From Candidatus Aquidulcis frankliniae (lineage in GTDB: Bacteria; Chloroflexota; Limnocylindria; Limnocylindrales; Limnocylindraceae), in the NCBI GenBank assembly GCA_009925905.1, contig RFPZ01000058.1, positions 1-6,829 of the forward strand: DNA of 6,829 bases. The letters are read 5' to 3'. The position numbers and the translations under genes are program-made. This document shows positions 1 through 5,723 of this stretch, piece by piece. Each line of letters opens with the position of its first letter. The stretch's first letter is position 1. The notes under the pieces were generated by a model that did not search any database, was not told the DNA's origin, and saw only the letters and a list, made by a program, of their open reading frames with translations.

Positions 1-128
1 TAGCCGATGCCGAGCAAGAAGAAGAGCGGCTCAAAGAAGCCGGTGACGATGATCAACCACTGCCGGCGATAGACAAAGACATTGCGCTCGAAAACACTGA
101 AGGCGCGAGGGGCAAGACTGGCGATCAT
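1..128 (-). CDS. ABC-2 type exporter permease, second subunit (partial, cut by window edge)
   Basis: Only the first 42 codons are inside the window; the reading frame is open to the left edge. The translation begins MIASLAPRAF and continues with a VYRRQW motif (residues 19-24) and GFFEPL (30-35), followed by a hydrophobic run that looks like the first membrane helix. The same VYRR-E/Q-W and GF-x-EPL motifs occur at residues 39-44 and 51-56 of the permease just upstream, so the two are tandem paralogues. They probably form a heterodimeric NodJ/DrrB-like membrane channel powered by the ATPase at 967-1911. The ATG shares an ATGA overlap with the stop of the preceding permease, and AGAGG lies 8 nt upstream, so translation is probably coupled. 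The substrate cannot be told from the sequence. Confidence 0.8.
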   Translation of the reverse strand, partial: MIASLAPRAFSVFERNVFVYRRQWLIIVTGFFEPLFFLLGIG

Positions 129-970
129 TTCAGCATCCTCTTGCGGAAGAGGTAAATCGCGGCCACCGTTCCAACGACCCCCCACGCCAGGAGGGCGACA
201 ACGTGGAGCCAGATGTAGCTGACCGGAGTGCCCAAAGCGAGCGCTCGGCTTAGGGCGACGCCGTGCGCGAGAGGGGTGCACCACGAGAGCACCTGCGCGG
301 CAAACGGGAGGTTCTCGATCGGGAAGTAGGTTCCCGAAAAGAAGGTGAGCGGCGTGATGATCAGCCGGAAGAGGAAGGCGAATCCCTGGTCCGACTTCTG
401 CGTGACTGAGAATGCGGCCATTGGCGCGCCAAATGCGAAGGCGGTCAGCACCGAGACGGCGATCATGCCGAGTGCCCCGGTTGGGCTAGTCGCGATTCCC
501 GTGACCAAGAGCACCCCCGCAAAGAAGGTGGCGGCAAAGGCGACCTTCCCCACGATGAAGGTGATCGCACCGACCATAACGTCCGCGGCATTGAGCGGGG
601 TGGCAACGATTGCGTGATAGATCCGCACCCAAGCGACGCGCGCCAGGATTGGCCAGGCCGCTTCGCTCGTCGCAAGATTCATTGCCGAGCTGGCCATGAG
701 TGCTGGGGCGATATAGGCGACGTAGCTGACGCCACCCGTAATCTCCGCGGCCTTATCGCCGACTAGCACACCGAGGCCGATGCCGAGTCCTGCGAGCACC
801 ACCAGTGGTTCGATGAAGCCGCTAAAGACCGACCCTTGCCACTCGCGGCGATAGACGGCAATCATGTAGCCGACAACGTGACGCCACCGCGTTGGGTGTG
901 GCGCCGCTTCGCGGATGGCGGCGAGTCGGCTGCGGGTTCGGTTTGGCGCAGCGCTCGACGCGGCGGTCAC
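125..970 (-). CDS. ABC-2 type exporter permease (NodJ/DrrB-like), 281 aa
   Basis: This is an integral membrane subunit of an ABC-2 exporter. After a roughly 30-residue charged N-terminus come VYRREW (39-44) and GFIEPL (51-56), then about six hydrophobic segments (roughly 53-71, 83-100, 130-158, 164-187, 197-215 and 252-275). The sequence FFSGTYFPIENLP (210-222) matches the FSG-x-(F/Y)-FP-x-x-x-LP signature of the NodJ/DrrB permease family. Length is normal for the family. The start is a GTG overlapping the ATPase stop as GTGA, with GGAG 9 nt upstream; this translational-coupling layout favours it over internal ATGs. It would pair with the ATPase at 967-1911 and the second permease at 1-128. 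The family exports lipo-oligosaccharides, polyketides or other lipophilic compounds; the actual substrate is unknown. Confidence 0.9.
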   Translation of the reverse strand: MTAASSAAPNRTRSRLAAIREAAPHPTRWRHVVGYMIAVYRREWQGSVFSGFIEPLVVLAGLGIGLGVLVGDKAAEITGGVSYVAYIAPALMASSAMNLATSEAAWPILARVAWVRIYHAIVATPLNAADVMVGAITFIVGKVAFAATFFAGVLLVTGIATSPTGALGMIAVSVLTAFAFGAPMAAFSVTQKSDQGFAFLFRLIITPLTFFSGTYFPIENLPFAAQVLSWCTPLAHGVALSRALALGTPVSYIWLHVVALLAWGVVGTVAAIYLFRKRMLK

Positions 971-1911
971 TCGTCAAGGCTCCGGCCCGTGAGCCGAAGG
1001 AAGACATCCTCCAAGCTTGAGCGTCGAACGAGCCAACTCTCTGGATTCAAGCCATGCTCCAACGCACGGGCATGCGCCGCTTCGCCATTCTCACAACCAA
1101 TGATCACGCGTTCGGCGAGTCGCTCGTAGCGATCGCCAATCCCTTCAAGCACCTTCGCATCAATTGATTCGGTGCCGTTCGGGAAGCGCAGCTCCAGTAC
1201 TTCACGCGATGCATGCTCAGTGATGAGCTGTCGCGGCGAACCCTCGGCAACGATCTTCGCCTGGTCCATCACGACGAGCCGATCGCATAGCTGTTCTGCC
1301 TCGTCCATGTAGTGGGTGGTCAGCACGATCGTGGTGCCACCGCGCTTCAGTCGCTGTAGCGCGTCCCACAGCAGGTGTCGCGCCTGTGGATCAAGCCCGG
1401 TGGTCGGCTCATCGAGCATCAAGATGCGCGGGCTTGCAATCAGTGATCGCGCAATCGAGAGGCGGCGCTTCATGCCGCCAGAGAGCGGTTCCACTTGGTC
1501 CTTTGCTCGGTCGCTAAGCTGGAAGAGTTCGAGCAGTTCGTCGGCCCGGGTCGCAATACTGGGGCGGTCCATGCCGAAGAAGCGGCCGAAGACGAGCAGG
1601 TTCTCGCGAACGCTCAGCTCCATATCGAGCGTCTCCTGCTGATGTACGACACCGATCTGGCCACGAATCTCGGAGCCGTGGAGATCTGGGTCCTCCCCAA
1701 AGATCTCGAGGGTTCCCGAGGTGCGCGGCGACACGCCCGCGATCATTCGCATGGTCGTCGTCTTCCCTGCGCCGTTTGGCCCAAGGAAGCCGAAGAACTC
1801 GCCGTCGCGCACCTCGAAATCGATGCCGGCCACGGCCGTCCGCTCCCCGAAGACCTTCGTCAGGCCTCGGGCGCGGATCAGCGCGGTAGGAGTCGATGCG
1901 GAGTCGGTCAT
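967..1911 (-). CDS. ABC exporter ATP-binding protein (NodI/DrrA-like), 314 aa
   Basis: This is the cytoplasmic ATPase that drives the two ABC-2 permeases encoded downstream. Motifs run in order: Walker A GPNGAGKT (44-51), Q-loop glutamine in VVHQQETLD (about 91), signature LSGGM (143-147), Walker B ILMLDEP (163-169), D-loop GLDP and switch histidine H200 in TTHYMDEAEQ. All catalytic residues are present. The C-terminal SLEDVFLRLTGR (299-310) is typical of DrrA/NodI-type ATPases. The ATG lies only 9 nt after the dnaK TAA and in the same reading frame as dnaK. A full AAGGAGGT (1932-1925) spans the end of dnaK but is 13 nt from the ATG, while AGGGG sits almost next to it, so translation is probably coupled to dnaK termination. 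No terminator or promoter fits in the gap, which suggests co-transcription with grpE-dnaK. Confidence 0.93.
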   Translation of the reverse strand: MTDSASTPTALIRARGLTKVFGERTAVAGIDFEVRDGEFFGFLGPNGAGKTTTMRMIAGVSPRTSGTLEIFGEDPDLHGSEIRGQIGVVHQQETLDMELSVRENLLVFGRFFGMDRPSIATRADELLELFQLSDRAKDQVEPLSGGMKRRLSIARSLIASPRILMLDEPTTGLDPQARHLLWDALQRLKRGGTTIVLTTHYMDEAEQLCDRLVVMDQAKIVAEGSPRQLITEHASREVLELRFPNGTESIDAKVLEGIGDRYERLAERVIIGCENGEAAHARALEHGLNPESWLVRRSSLEDVFLRLTGRSLDE

Positions 1912-1920
1912 ACCCCTAGG

Positions 1921-3816
1921 TTAGACCTCCTTCGCTTCGCCTTCGATTGTCTCCTCGCTGGCTGGGGTTGGCTCGCCGCTTTCGGCGCCGTTCGCCCCTT
2001 CCGCCTGTCCTTGCTGGTAGGCGGCGGTGCCGATCTCCGTCATGAGTCGCGCGAGCGCCTCGCCCTTCTCCTTCAGCAGCGTCTGATCCTCACCCTTCAA
2101 GGCCTCGCGGACCTCGCCGATGAGCCCTTCCGCTTCGGACTTCTTCGCTGCATCAACCTTGTCGCCAAGATCGGTCAACGTCTTCTCCGCCTGGAAGGCG
2201 AGTGCTTCGGTCTGATTGCGGAAGTCGACCGCCTCGCGGCGTGCCTTGTCTTCTGCCTCATGCTCCTTCGCCTCGCGCACCATGCGATCAACATCGTCCT
2301 TACCAAGCATCGAGCTGCCGGTGATGCGCACCTGCTGCTCCTTGCCCGTGGCTCGATCCTTCGCCTTCACATCGAGGATGCCGTTCGCATCAATGTCGAA
2401 CGTCACCTCAACCTGTGGCACGCCGCGCGGAGCGGCGGGGATCCCGGAGAGGATGAACTTGCCGAGCGTCTTGTTGTCGGCGGCAAACTCGCGCTCACCC
2501 TGCAGCACATGGATCTCCACCTGCGGCTGGTTGTCGGAGGCCGTTGAGAACGTCTGGCTCTTCGAGGTTGGGATCGTCGTGTTTCGCTCGATGAGCTTCG
2601 TCATCACGCCACCCAACGTCTCGATGCCGAGCGAGAGCGGTGTCACATCGAGCAGCAGCACATCCTTAACGTCGCCCGCGAGGACGCCGCCCTGAATTGC
2701 TGCGCCGATGGCCACCACTTCGTCAGGGTTCACACCCTTCGACGGCTCCTTGCCACCGAAGAGCGCCTTGACCGCATCAACAACGGCGGGCATGCGCGTC
2801 ATGCCGCCGACGAGGACGACCTCGTCAATATCCGATGGCTTTAGTCCCGCATCCTTAAGGGCGGCGAGCACTGGGGCCTTTGTCTTCTCGATCAGGTCGG
2901 CAACCAGGGCCTCGAGCTTCGCTCGGGTCAGGGTCACCACCACGTGCTTCGGACCGGTCGCATCGGCCGTGATGTACGGCAGGTTGATCTCGGTCTGGCC
3001 CGTGCCGGAGAGCTCAATCTTGGCCTTCTCCGCCGCCTCCTTGAGGCGCTGCAGAGCCTGCTGATCCTTCGACAGGTCAATCCCCTGGTCCTTCTTGAAC
3101 TCGGCCAGGAGCCAGTCAATGATCCGCTGGTCGAAGTCGTCGCCGCCAAGGTGGGTGTCGCCGTTCGACGACTTCACCTCGAAGACGCCGTCGCCAAGCT
3201 CGAGAATCGAGATGTCGAACGTACCACCACCAAGGTCGTAGACGGCGATCTTCTCTTCCTTCTTCTTGTCGAGACCGTAAGCGAGCGCCGCCGCGGTTGG
3301 CTCGTTGATGATGCGCTTCACGTCAAGACCTGCAATGCGGCCGGCATCTTTCGTTGCCTGTCGCTGCGTGTCGTCGAAGTAGGCCGGAACCGTAATCACG
3401 GCCTCGGTGATCTTCTCGCCAAGGAACGCTTCTGCATCAGCCTTCAGCTTCTGCAGAATCATTGCTGAAACCTCTTGTGGCGAATATGATCCGCCGTCGA
3501 CCTTGACCTTCACGCCGTCGCTGCCGGCGTCCTTCTCAACAACGTACGGAACAAGGCCCTTCGTCTTTACCGACTCGGCGTCGTCAAAACGTCGGCCCAT
3601 GAAGCGCTTGATGCTAAAGACGGTGTTCGTTGGATTCGTGACCGCCTGGCGCTTTGCCAGCTGGCCAACGAGCCGCTCGCCGCCCTTACCAAACCCAACA
3701 ACTGACGGAACAGTTCGTCCGCCCTCGGCGGAGCTGATTACCGTTGGCTCACCGCCGACCATGGCGGCAACAACGCTGTTCGTGGTTCCAAGATCGATCC
3801 CGATAATCTTTCCCAT
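1921..3816 (-). CDS. dnaK: Molecular chaperone DnaK (Hsp70), 631 aa
   Basis: This is the cytosolic Hsp70 that binds exposed hydrophobic segments of unfolded proteins in an ATP-driven cycle with a DnaJ co-chaperone and GrpE. The N-terminal ATPase domain opens with GIDLGTTNS (6-14). It also has TVPAYF (142-147), NEPTAAALAYGL (171-182), the second phosphate loop DLGGGTFD (194-201) and VLVGGMTRMP (334-343). The interdomain linker and start of the peptide-binding domain follow at DVLLLDVTPLSLGIE (385-399). After the beta domain comes a charged helical lid (about 500-605) and an acidic, disordered tail ending EAKEV. The N-terminal insert around 75-110, missing in Firmicute and actinobacterial DnaK, is present. 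The ATG is preceded by AAAGGAG at 6 nt. Length is typical. A 65-nt gap with a small hairpin separates it from grpE. No dnaJ follows; an ABC exporter ATPase does. Confidence 0.99.
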   Translation of the reverse strand: MGKIIGIDLGTTNSVVAAMVGGEPTVISSAEGGRTVPSVVGFGKGGERLVGQLAKRQAVTNPTNTVFSIKRFMGRRFDDAESVKTKGLVPYVVEKDAGSDGVKVKVDGGSYSPQEVSAMILQKLKADAEAFLGEKITEAVITVPAYFDDTQRQATKDAGRIAGLDVKRIINEPTAAALAYGLDKKKEEKIAVYDLGGGTFDISILELGDGVFEVKSSNGDTHLGGDDFDQRIIDWLLAEFKKDQGIDLSKDQQALQRLKEAAEKAKIELSGTGQTEINLPYITADATGPKHVVVTLTRAKLEALVADLIEKTKAPVLAALKDAGLKPSDIDEVVLVGGMTRMPAVVDAVKALFGGKEPSKGVNPDEVVAIGAAIQGGVLAGDVKDVLLLDVTPLSLGIETLGGVMTKLIERNTTIPTSKSQTFSTASDNQPQVEIHVLQGEREFAADNKTLGKFILSGIPAAPRGVPQVEVTFDIDANGILDVKAKDRATGKEQQVRITGSSMLGKDDVDRMVREAKEHEAEDKARREAVDFRNQTEALAFQAEKTLTDLGDKVDAAKKSEAEGLIGEVREALKGEDQTLLKEKGEALARLMTEIGTAAYQQGQAEGANGAESGEPTPASEETIEGEAKEV

Positions 3817-3865
3817 TTGGTTCTCCTTTACTTCACTACTGTTTCCAACAATTCCAACGTCATGT

Positions 3866-3879
3866 GGAGCGGTCGCTCC
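3866..3879 (-). other. Small grpE-dnaK intercistronic hairpin
   Basis: On the minus strand GGAGC-GACC-GCTCC forms a 5-bp GC-rich stem with a 4-nt loop, starting 2 nt after the grpE stop codon (TAG at 3884-3882). No U-tract follows, so it is unlikely to be an intrinsic terminator. A role in mRNA processing or stability between grpE and dnaK is possible but is inference. Confidence 0.35.
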
Positions 3880-3881
3880 CT

Positions 3882-4385
3882 CTAATCGTTCGCCACGCTC
3901 ACCACCGCAGGCCGCAGAATTCGATCACGAATTCGCCACCCCTTTCGATGCTCTGCGATCACTTCGCCAGCCGGCTTGCCACTGCCGGGAACCTGGGCGA
4001 TAGCCTCGTGTTCCCGCGGATCAAACGCCTTGCCGACCGATTCAAATGGGGTCACCCCTTCGCTCTCCAGGAGCGCCAGGAGCTTTCGATTGATTGCGGC
4101 GACACCCTCAACCCAGGGTTCAGCCGTGAGGGTCTCGGGGACGGCGGCTAGGGCGCGGTCGATGTCATCGGCGACTGCCAGCGCCTTAAAGAGGAGGGAC
4201 TCACTCGCCAGCCCAGCCTCGCGTTCACGCTCCTCAGCGGTGCGGCGGCGGAAGTTGGCAAAGTCGGCAGCGGTGCGCTGGTGGGCAGCGATCTGCTCGT
4301 CGCGCTCCAAGAGCGCGGCGGCGAGCGGATCGAGCTCCGGTGCCCCCTGCTCCGTTGCCTCTGATTCGGTCGTCGGTTGGGTCAT
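3882..4385 (-). CDS. grpE: Nucleotide exchange factor GrpE, 167 aa
   Basis: GrpE is a dimeric co-chaperone that releases ADP from DnaK and acts as a thermosensor through its long helices. The protein starts with an acidic disordered stretch (1-20), followed by a long coiled-coil helix (about 21-85) containing DFANFRRRTAEERE (41-54), the conserved family segment. The C-terminal beta domain that contacts DnaK carries the hallmark FDPREHEAIA (121-130) and ends with GWRIRDRILRPAVVSVA (149-165), matching the family G-(Y/W)-x-(L/I)-x-D-R-(V/I)-(L/I)-RPA-x-V-x-V pattern. Length is usual. The ATG has AGGGGG 6 nt upstream. It is the first gene after a CIRCE-controlled promoter and lies 65 bp ahead of dnaK, so the two are one operon. 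The long 5' leader contains a small hairpin. Confidence 0.97.
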   Translation of the reverse strand: MTQPTTESEATEQGAPELDPLAAALLERDEQIAAHQRTAADFANFRRRTAEEREREAGLASESLLFKALAVADDIDRALAAVPETLTAEPWVEGVAAINRKLLALLESEGVTPFESVGKAFDPREHEAIAQVPGSGKPAGEVIAEHRKGWRIRDRILRPAVVSVAND

Positions 4386-4411
4386 GCGTGCCCCCTTTTG
4401 TGCTCAGCGGC

Positions 4412-4424
4412 CCCCATTTTGGGG
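4412..4424 (-). other. Hairpin in the grpE 5' leader
   Basis: CCCC-AAAAT-GGGG on the minus strand forms a 4-bp stem with a 5-nt loop. It lies between the CIRCE operator and the grpE ribosome-binding site, about 27 nt before the ATG. It is too short to be confident about. It could tune leader stability, as CIRCE stem-loops themselves do in other bacteria, but nothing in the sequence proves this. Confidence 0.25.
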
Positions 4425-4438
4425 AGGCCTCGTGCCTA

Positions 4439-4469
4439 AGTTAGCACTCAAAGGTTAAGAGTGCTAACT
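4439..4469 (-). promoter_or_regulatory. CIRCE operator (HrcA binding site) of grpE-dnaK
   Basis: The core TTAGCACTC (4441-4449), a 9-nt spacer and GAGTGCTAA (4459-4467) match the canonical CIRCE consensus with no mismatch. The symmetry extends two further base pairs on each side, giving 11-bp arms. It sits just downstream of the -10 box of the grpE promoter, about 6 nt past the expected transcription start, so bound HrcA would block initiation or promoter clearance. It would also be a stem-loop in the 5' leader of the mRNA. Confidence 0.97.
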
Positions 4470-4479
4470 CGCTGACGGG

Positions 4480-4508
4480 AGAATACGCCCCTGGGCGACG
4501 AGAGTCAA
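4480..4508 (-). promoter_or_regulatory. Sigma-A-type promoter of grpE-dnaK
   Basis: On the minus strand the -35 box TTGACT (4508-4503) and the -10 box TATTCT (4485-4480) are separated by exactly 17 nt. Transcription would start near 4473, just before the CIRCE operator, leaving a leader of roughly 88 nt. The promoter lies in the 158-bp gap after hrcA. I see no terminator between the hrcA stop and this promoter, so read-through from hrcA is also likely. Confidence 0.82.
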
Positions 4509-4543
4509 GCGTTGTGCTTGGGTGGAACCGTGTCGTGCGAAAG

Positions 4544-5608
4544 TTACGCGCGGTGGAGGCGGGTCACGAGCTCCGAGAGGAGGTTGGCGACGAACTGGAC
4601 CGATCCAACGGCTCGCGGGTACGGCATACGCGTCGGCCCGAGGACCCCTACAACGCCGAGCGCTTGGCCGGGCACTCCATATGGGGCAAGGATGAGGGAG
4701 ACGCCGTGCATCTCAACGGGCGCGTTCTCGCTGCCAATGAAGAGGCGGACCTCACCCCCCTGGGCGACGTCCTGCACCAGTTCGCCGAGATAGCCGCGCC
4801 CCTCGAGCGCCGTGAAGACGTTACGCACCCGCGAACTCTCGGCAAACTCGGGGGCCTCCATCACATTGAGGAGTCCATCGCTGTACACCTGCTCCACCGC
4901 CGCATCGTCGATCTCGGCGAGTAGGCGGCTGGTTCGCTCGAGCACCGTTCGCACGATGGCCCGGTTCGGTAGCGACTCGGGGAGGCTCGTGGCGGTTGCG
5001 GCGAGTTGCGCGGAGCTCTTGTCAAGCACGGTGGCGTTCAGTCGACTCGCCACAGCACTCAGGGCATCCTGGTCAGCCCCCTCGGGTAGTGGCATCAGCG
5101 TTGGGCGGACGCTTCCGTCGCTGACCACGGCGATAAGCGTGGCGAGCCGGTCAGCGGTGCGCACCAGGTCAACATGCCGGAGACGCGCAGAGGTTGGGCG
5201 CATTGGCGTGGCGATCCCAGCGGCGCGCGAGGAGCTCGCCAGCGTGGTGGCCGCAATCCGGAACCACTGGTCGGCACCGCCTTCGGCCTGGCCAAACTGG
5301 TGCCGAATCATGAGCTGATCGACTGGTGCCACCTCGTCGGGCGTCGCGATCTCCACGGCATAGGTGCGGTAGCCCAGGTCTGTGGGGATTCGACCTGCTG
5401 AGGTGTGTGGCTGCATCAGGAGGCCGAGCTCTTCGAGTTCGACGAGCACGCCGCGCACGGTAGCGGGCGAGACGCCAAGGTCGTAGCCGTCTGAAAGGGC
5501 GATTGAGCCAACGGGGGTAGCCGTGCGGATGTGCTCTTCGACGAGGGCGGCGAGGATGACGCGGGCGCGATCGTCCAGGAGCCCCGTGCGTCGCTGCCGT
5601 CGAACCAT
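4544..5608 (-). CDS. hrcA: Heat-inducible transcription repressor HrcA, 354 aa
   Basis: HrcA is the dimeric repressor of class I heat-shock genes. It binds CIRCE operators and, in the known paradigm, needs GroEL to stay active. The N-terminal winged-helix domain includes EHIRTATPVGS (25-35), the recognition-helix region GVSPATVRGVLVELEELG (45-62) and the wing QPHTSAGRIPTDLGYR (66-81). The C-terminal GAF-like domain ends with the family hallmark GVLGPTRMPYPRAV (321-334). I chose the ATG at 5608 because GAGG lies 5 nt upstream. An in-frame GTG seven codons earlier falls inside the operator and has no ribosome-binding site. Family members usually read SPATIRN(D/E)MA in the recognition helix; here RN-D/E-M is R52-G-V-L55. 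The gene is upstream of grpE-dnaK and is probably autoregulated. Confidence 0.96.
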   Translation of the reverse strand: MVRRQRRTGLLDDRARVILAALVEEHIRTATPVGSIALSDGYDLGVSPATVRGVLVELEELGLLMQPHTSAGRIPTDLGYRTYAVEIATPDEVAPVDQLMIRHQFGQAEGGADQWFRIAATTLASSSRAAGIATPMRPTSARLRHVDLVRTADRLATLIAVVSDGSVRPTLMPLPEGADQDALSAVASRLNATVLDKSSAQLAATATSLPESLPNRAIVRTVLERTSRLLAEIDDAAVEQVYSDGLLNVMEAPEFAESSRVRNVFTALEGRGYLGELVQDVAQGGEVRLFIGSENAPVEMHGVSLILAPYGVPGQALGVVGVLGPTRMPYPRAVGSVQFVANLLSELVTRLHRA

Positions 5609-5622
5609 ACCCACCTCGTCTC

Positions 5623-5650
5623 TTGGCACTCAACAGGCGCTGAGTGCCAA
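5623..5650 (-). promoter_or_regulatory. CIRCE-like operator upstream of hrcA (10-nt spacing)
   Basis: A perfect 10-bp inverted repeat (TTGGCACTCA / TGAGTGCCAA) with an 8-nt spacer. Aligned to CIRCE this is TTGGCACTC-N10-GAGTGCCAA: each half-site differs from consensus at one symmetrical base (A to G), and the spacer is one nucleotide longer than the canonical nine. It begins 4 nt after the hrcA -10 box and ends 14 nt before the chosen hrcA ATG, the right place for autorepression. The divergent ATPase gene starts 73 bp away on the other side. Confidence 0.85.
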
Positions 5651-5654
5651 CTCC

Positions 5655-5684
5655 AGTCTAGAGGGGTCAGCGACGCTTGGTCAA
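5655..5684 (-). promoter_or_regulatory. Promoter of hrcA
   Basis: On the minus strand the -35 box TTGACC (5684-5679) and the -10 box TAGACT (5660-5655) are 18 nt apart. Transcription should start near 5648, inside the left arm of the CIRCE-like operator. Immediately upstream of the -35 box is an A/T-rich near-palindrome, GAAAATTTTTC (5692-5702), placed where an UP element would contact the RNA polymerase alpha subunit. The geometry parallels the grpE promoter and operator. Confidence 0.72.
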
Positions 5685-5710
5685 AGCCGTAGAAAATTTT
5701 TCAAAAGGCG

Positions 5711-5716
5711 TAAACT
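5711..5716 (+). promoter_or_regulatory. Possible -10 box for a leaderless ABC ATPase transcript
   Basis: TAAACT fits the TAnnnT -10 pattern and ends 7 nt before the ATG at 5724, so transcription could begin at or next to the start codon. No good ribosome-binding site precedes the ATG (AAAGG is 15 nt away), which agrees with a leaderless mRNA. No convincing -35 box is visible 16-18 nt upstream, so support is weak. Confidence 0.3.
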
Positions 5717-5723
5717 TGGGCAC

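Noticed and set aside
1495..2547. 350-codon plus-strand open frame opposite the ABC ATPase and dnaK
   Set aside because: It is antisense to two clearly recognised genes, is low-complexity Leu/Arg/Gly-rich, matches no family I know and has no start context. It is a product of high GC codon bias.
3843..3858. Direct repeat TTCCAAC-AA-TTCCAAC before dnaK
   Set aside because: Two 7-bp copies only, in a short intergenic stretch with no known function; could be chance.
3866..3879. Intrinsic terminator between grpE and dnaK
   Set aside because: The stem is only 5 bp and no U-run follows, and terminating here would cut off dnaK.
3407..4003. 198-codon plus-strand open frame over the dnaK start and grpE end
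   Set aside because: It runs antisense through the conserved DnaK N-terminus and the dnaK ribosome-binding site, and the translation resembles no protein family.
5609..5629. GTG start adding seven residues to HrcA
   Set aside because: This start lies inside the operator arm and would be within the first bases of the transcript with no ribosome-binding site. The ATG at 5608 has GAGG at 5 nt.
5523..5723. Upstream extension of the plus-strand ATPase by 67 codons
   Set aside because: The extension is antisense to the hrcA N-terminus, crosses the CIRCE-like operator and hrcA promoter, and lacks family homology. The ATG at 5724 begins the conserved ATPase sequence.
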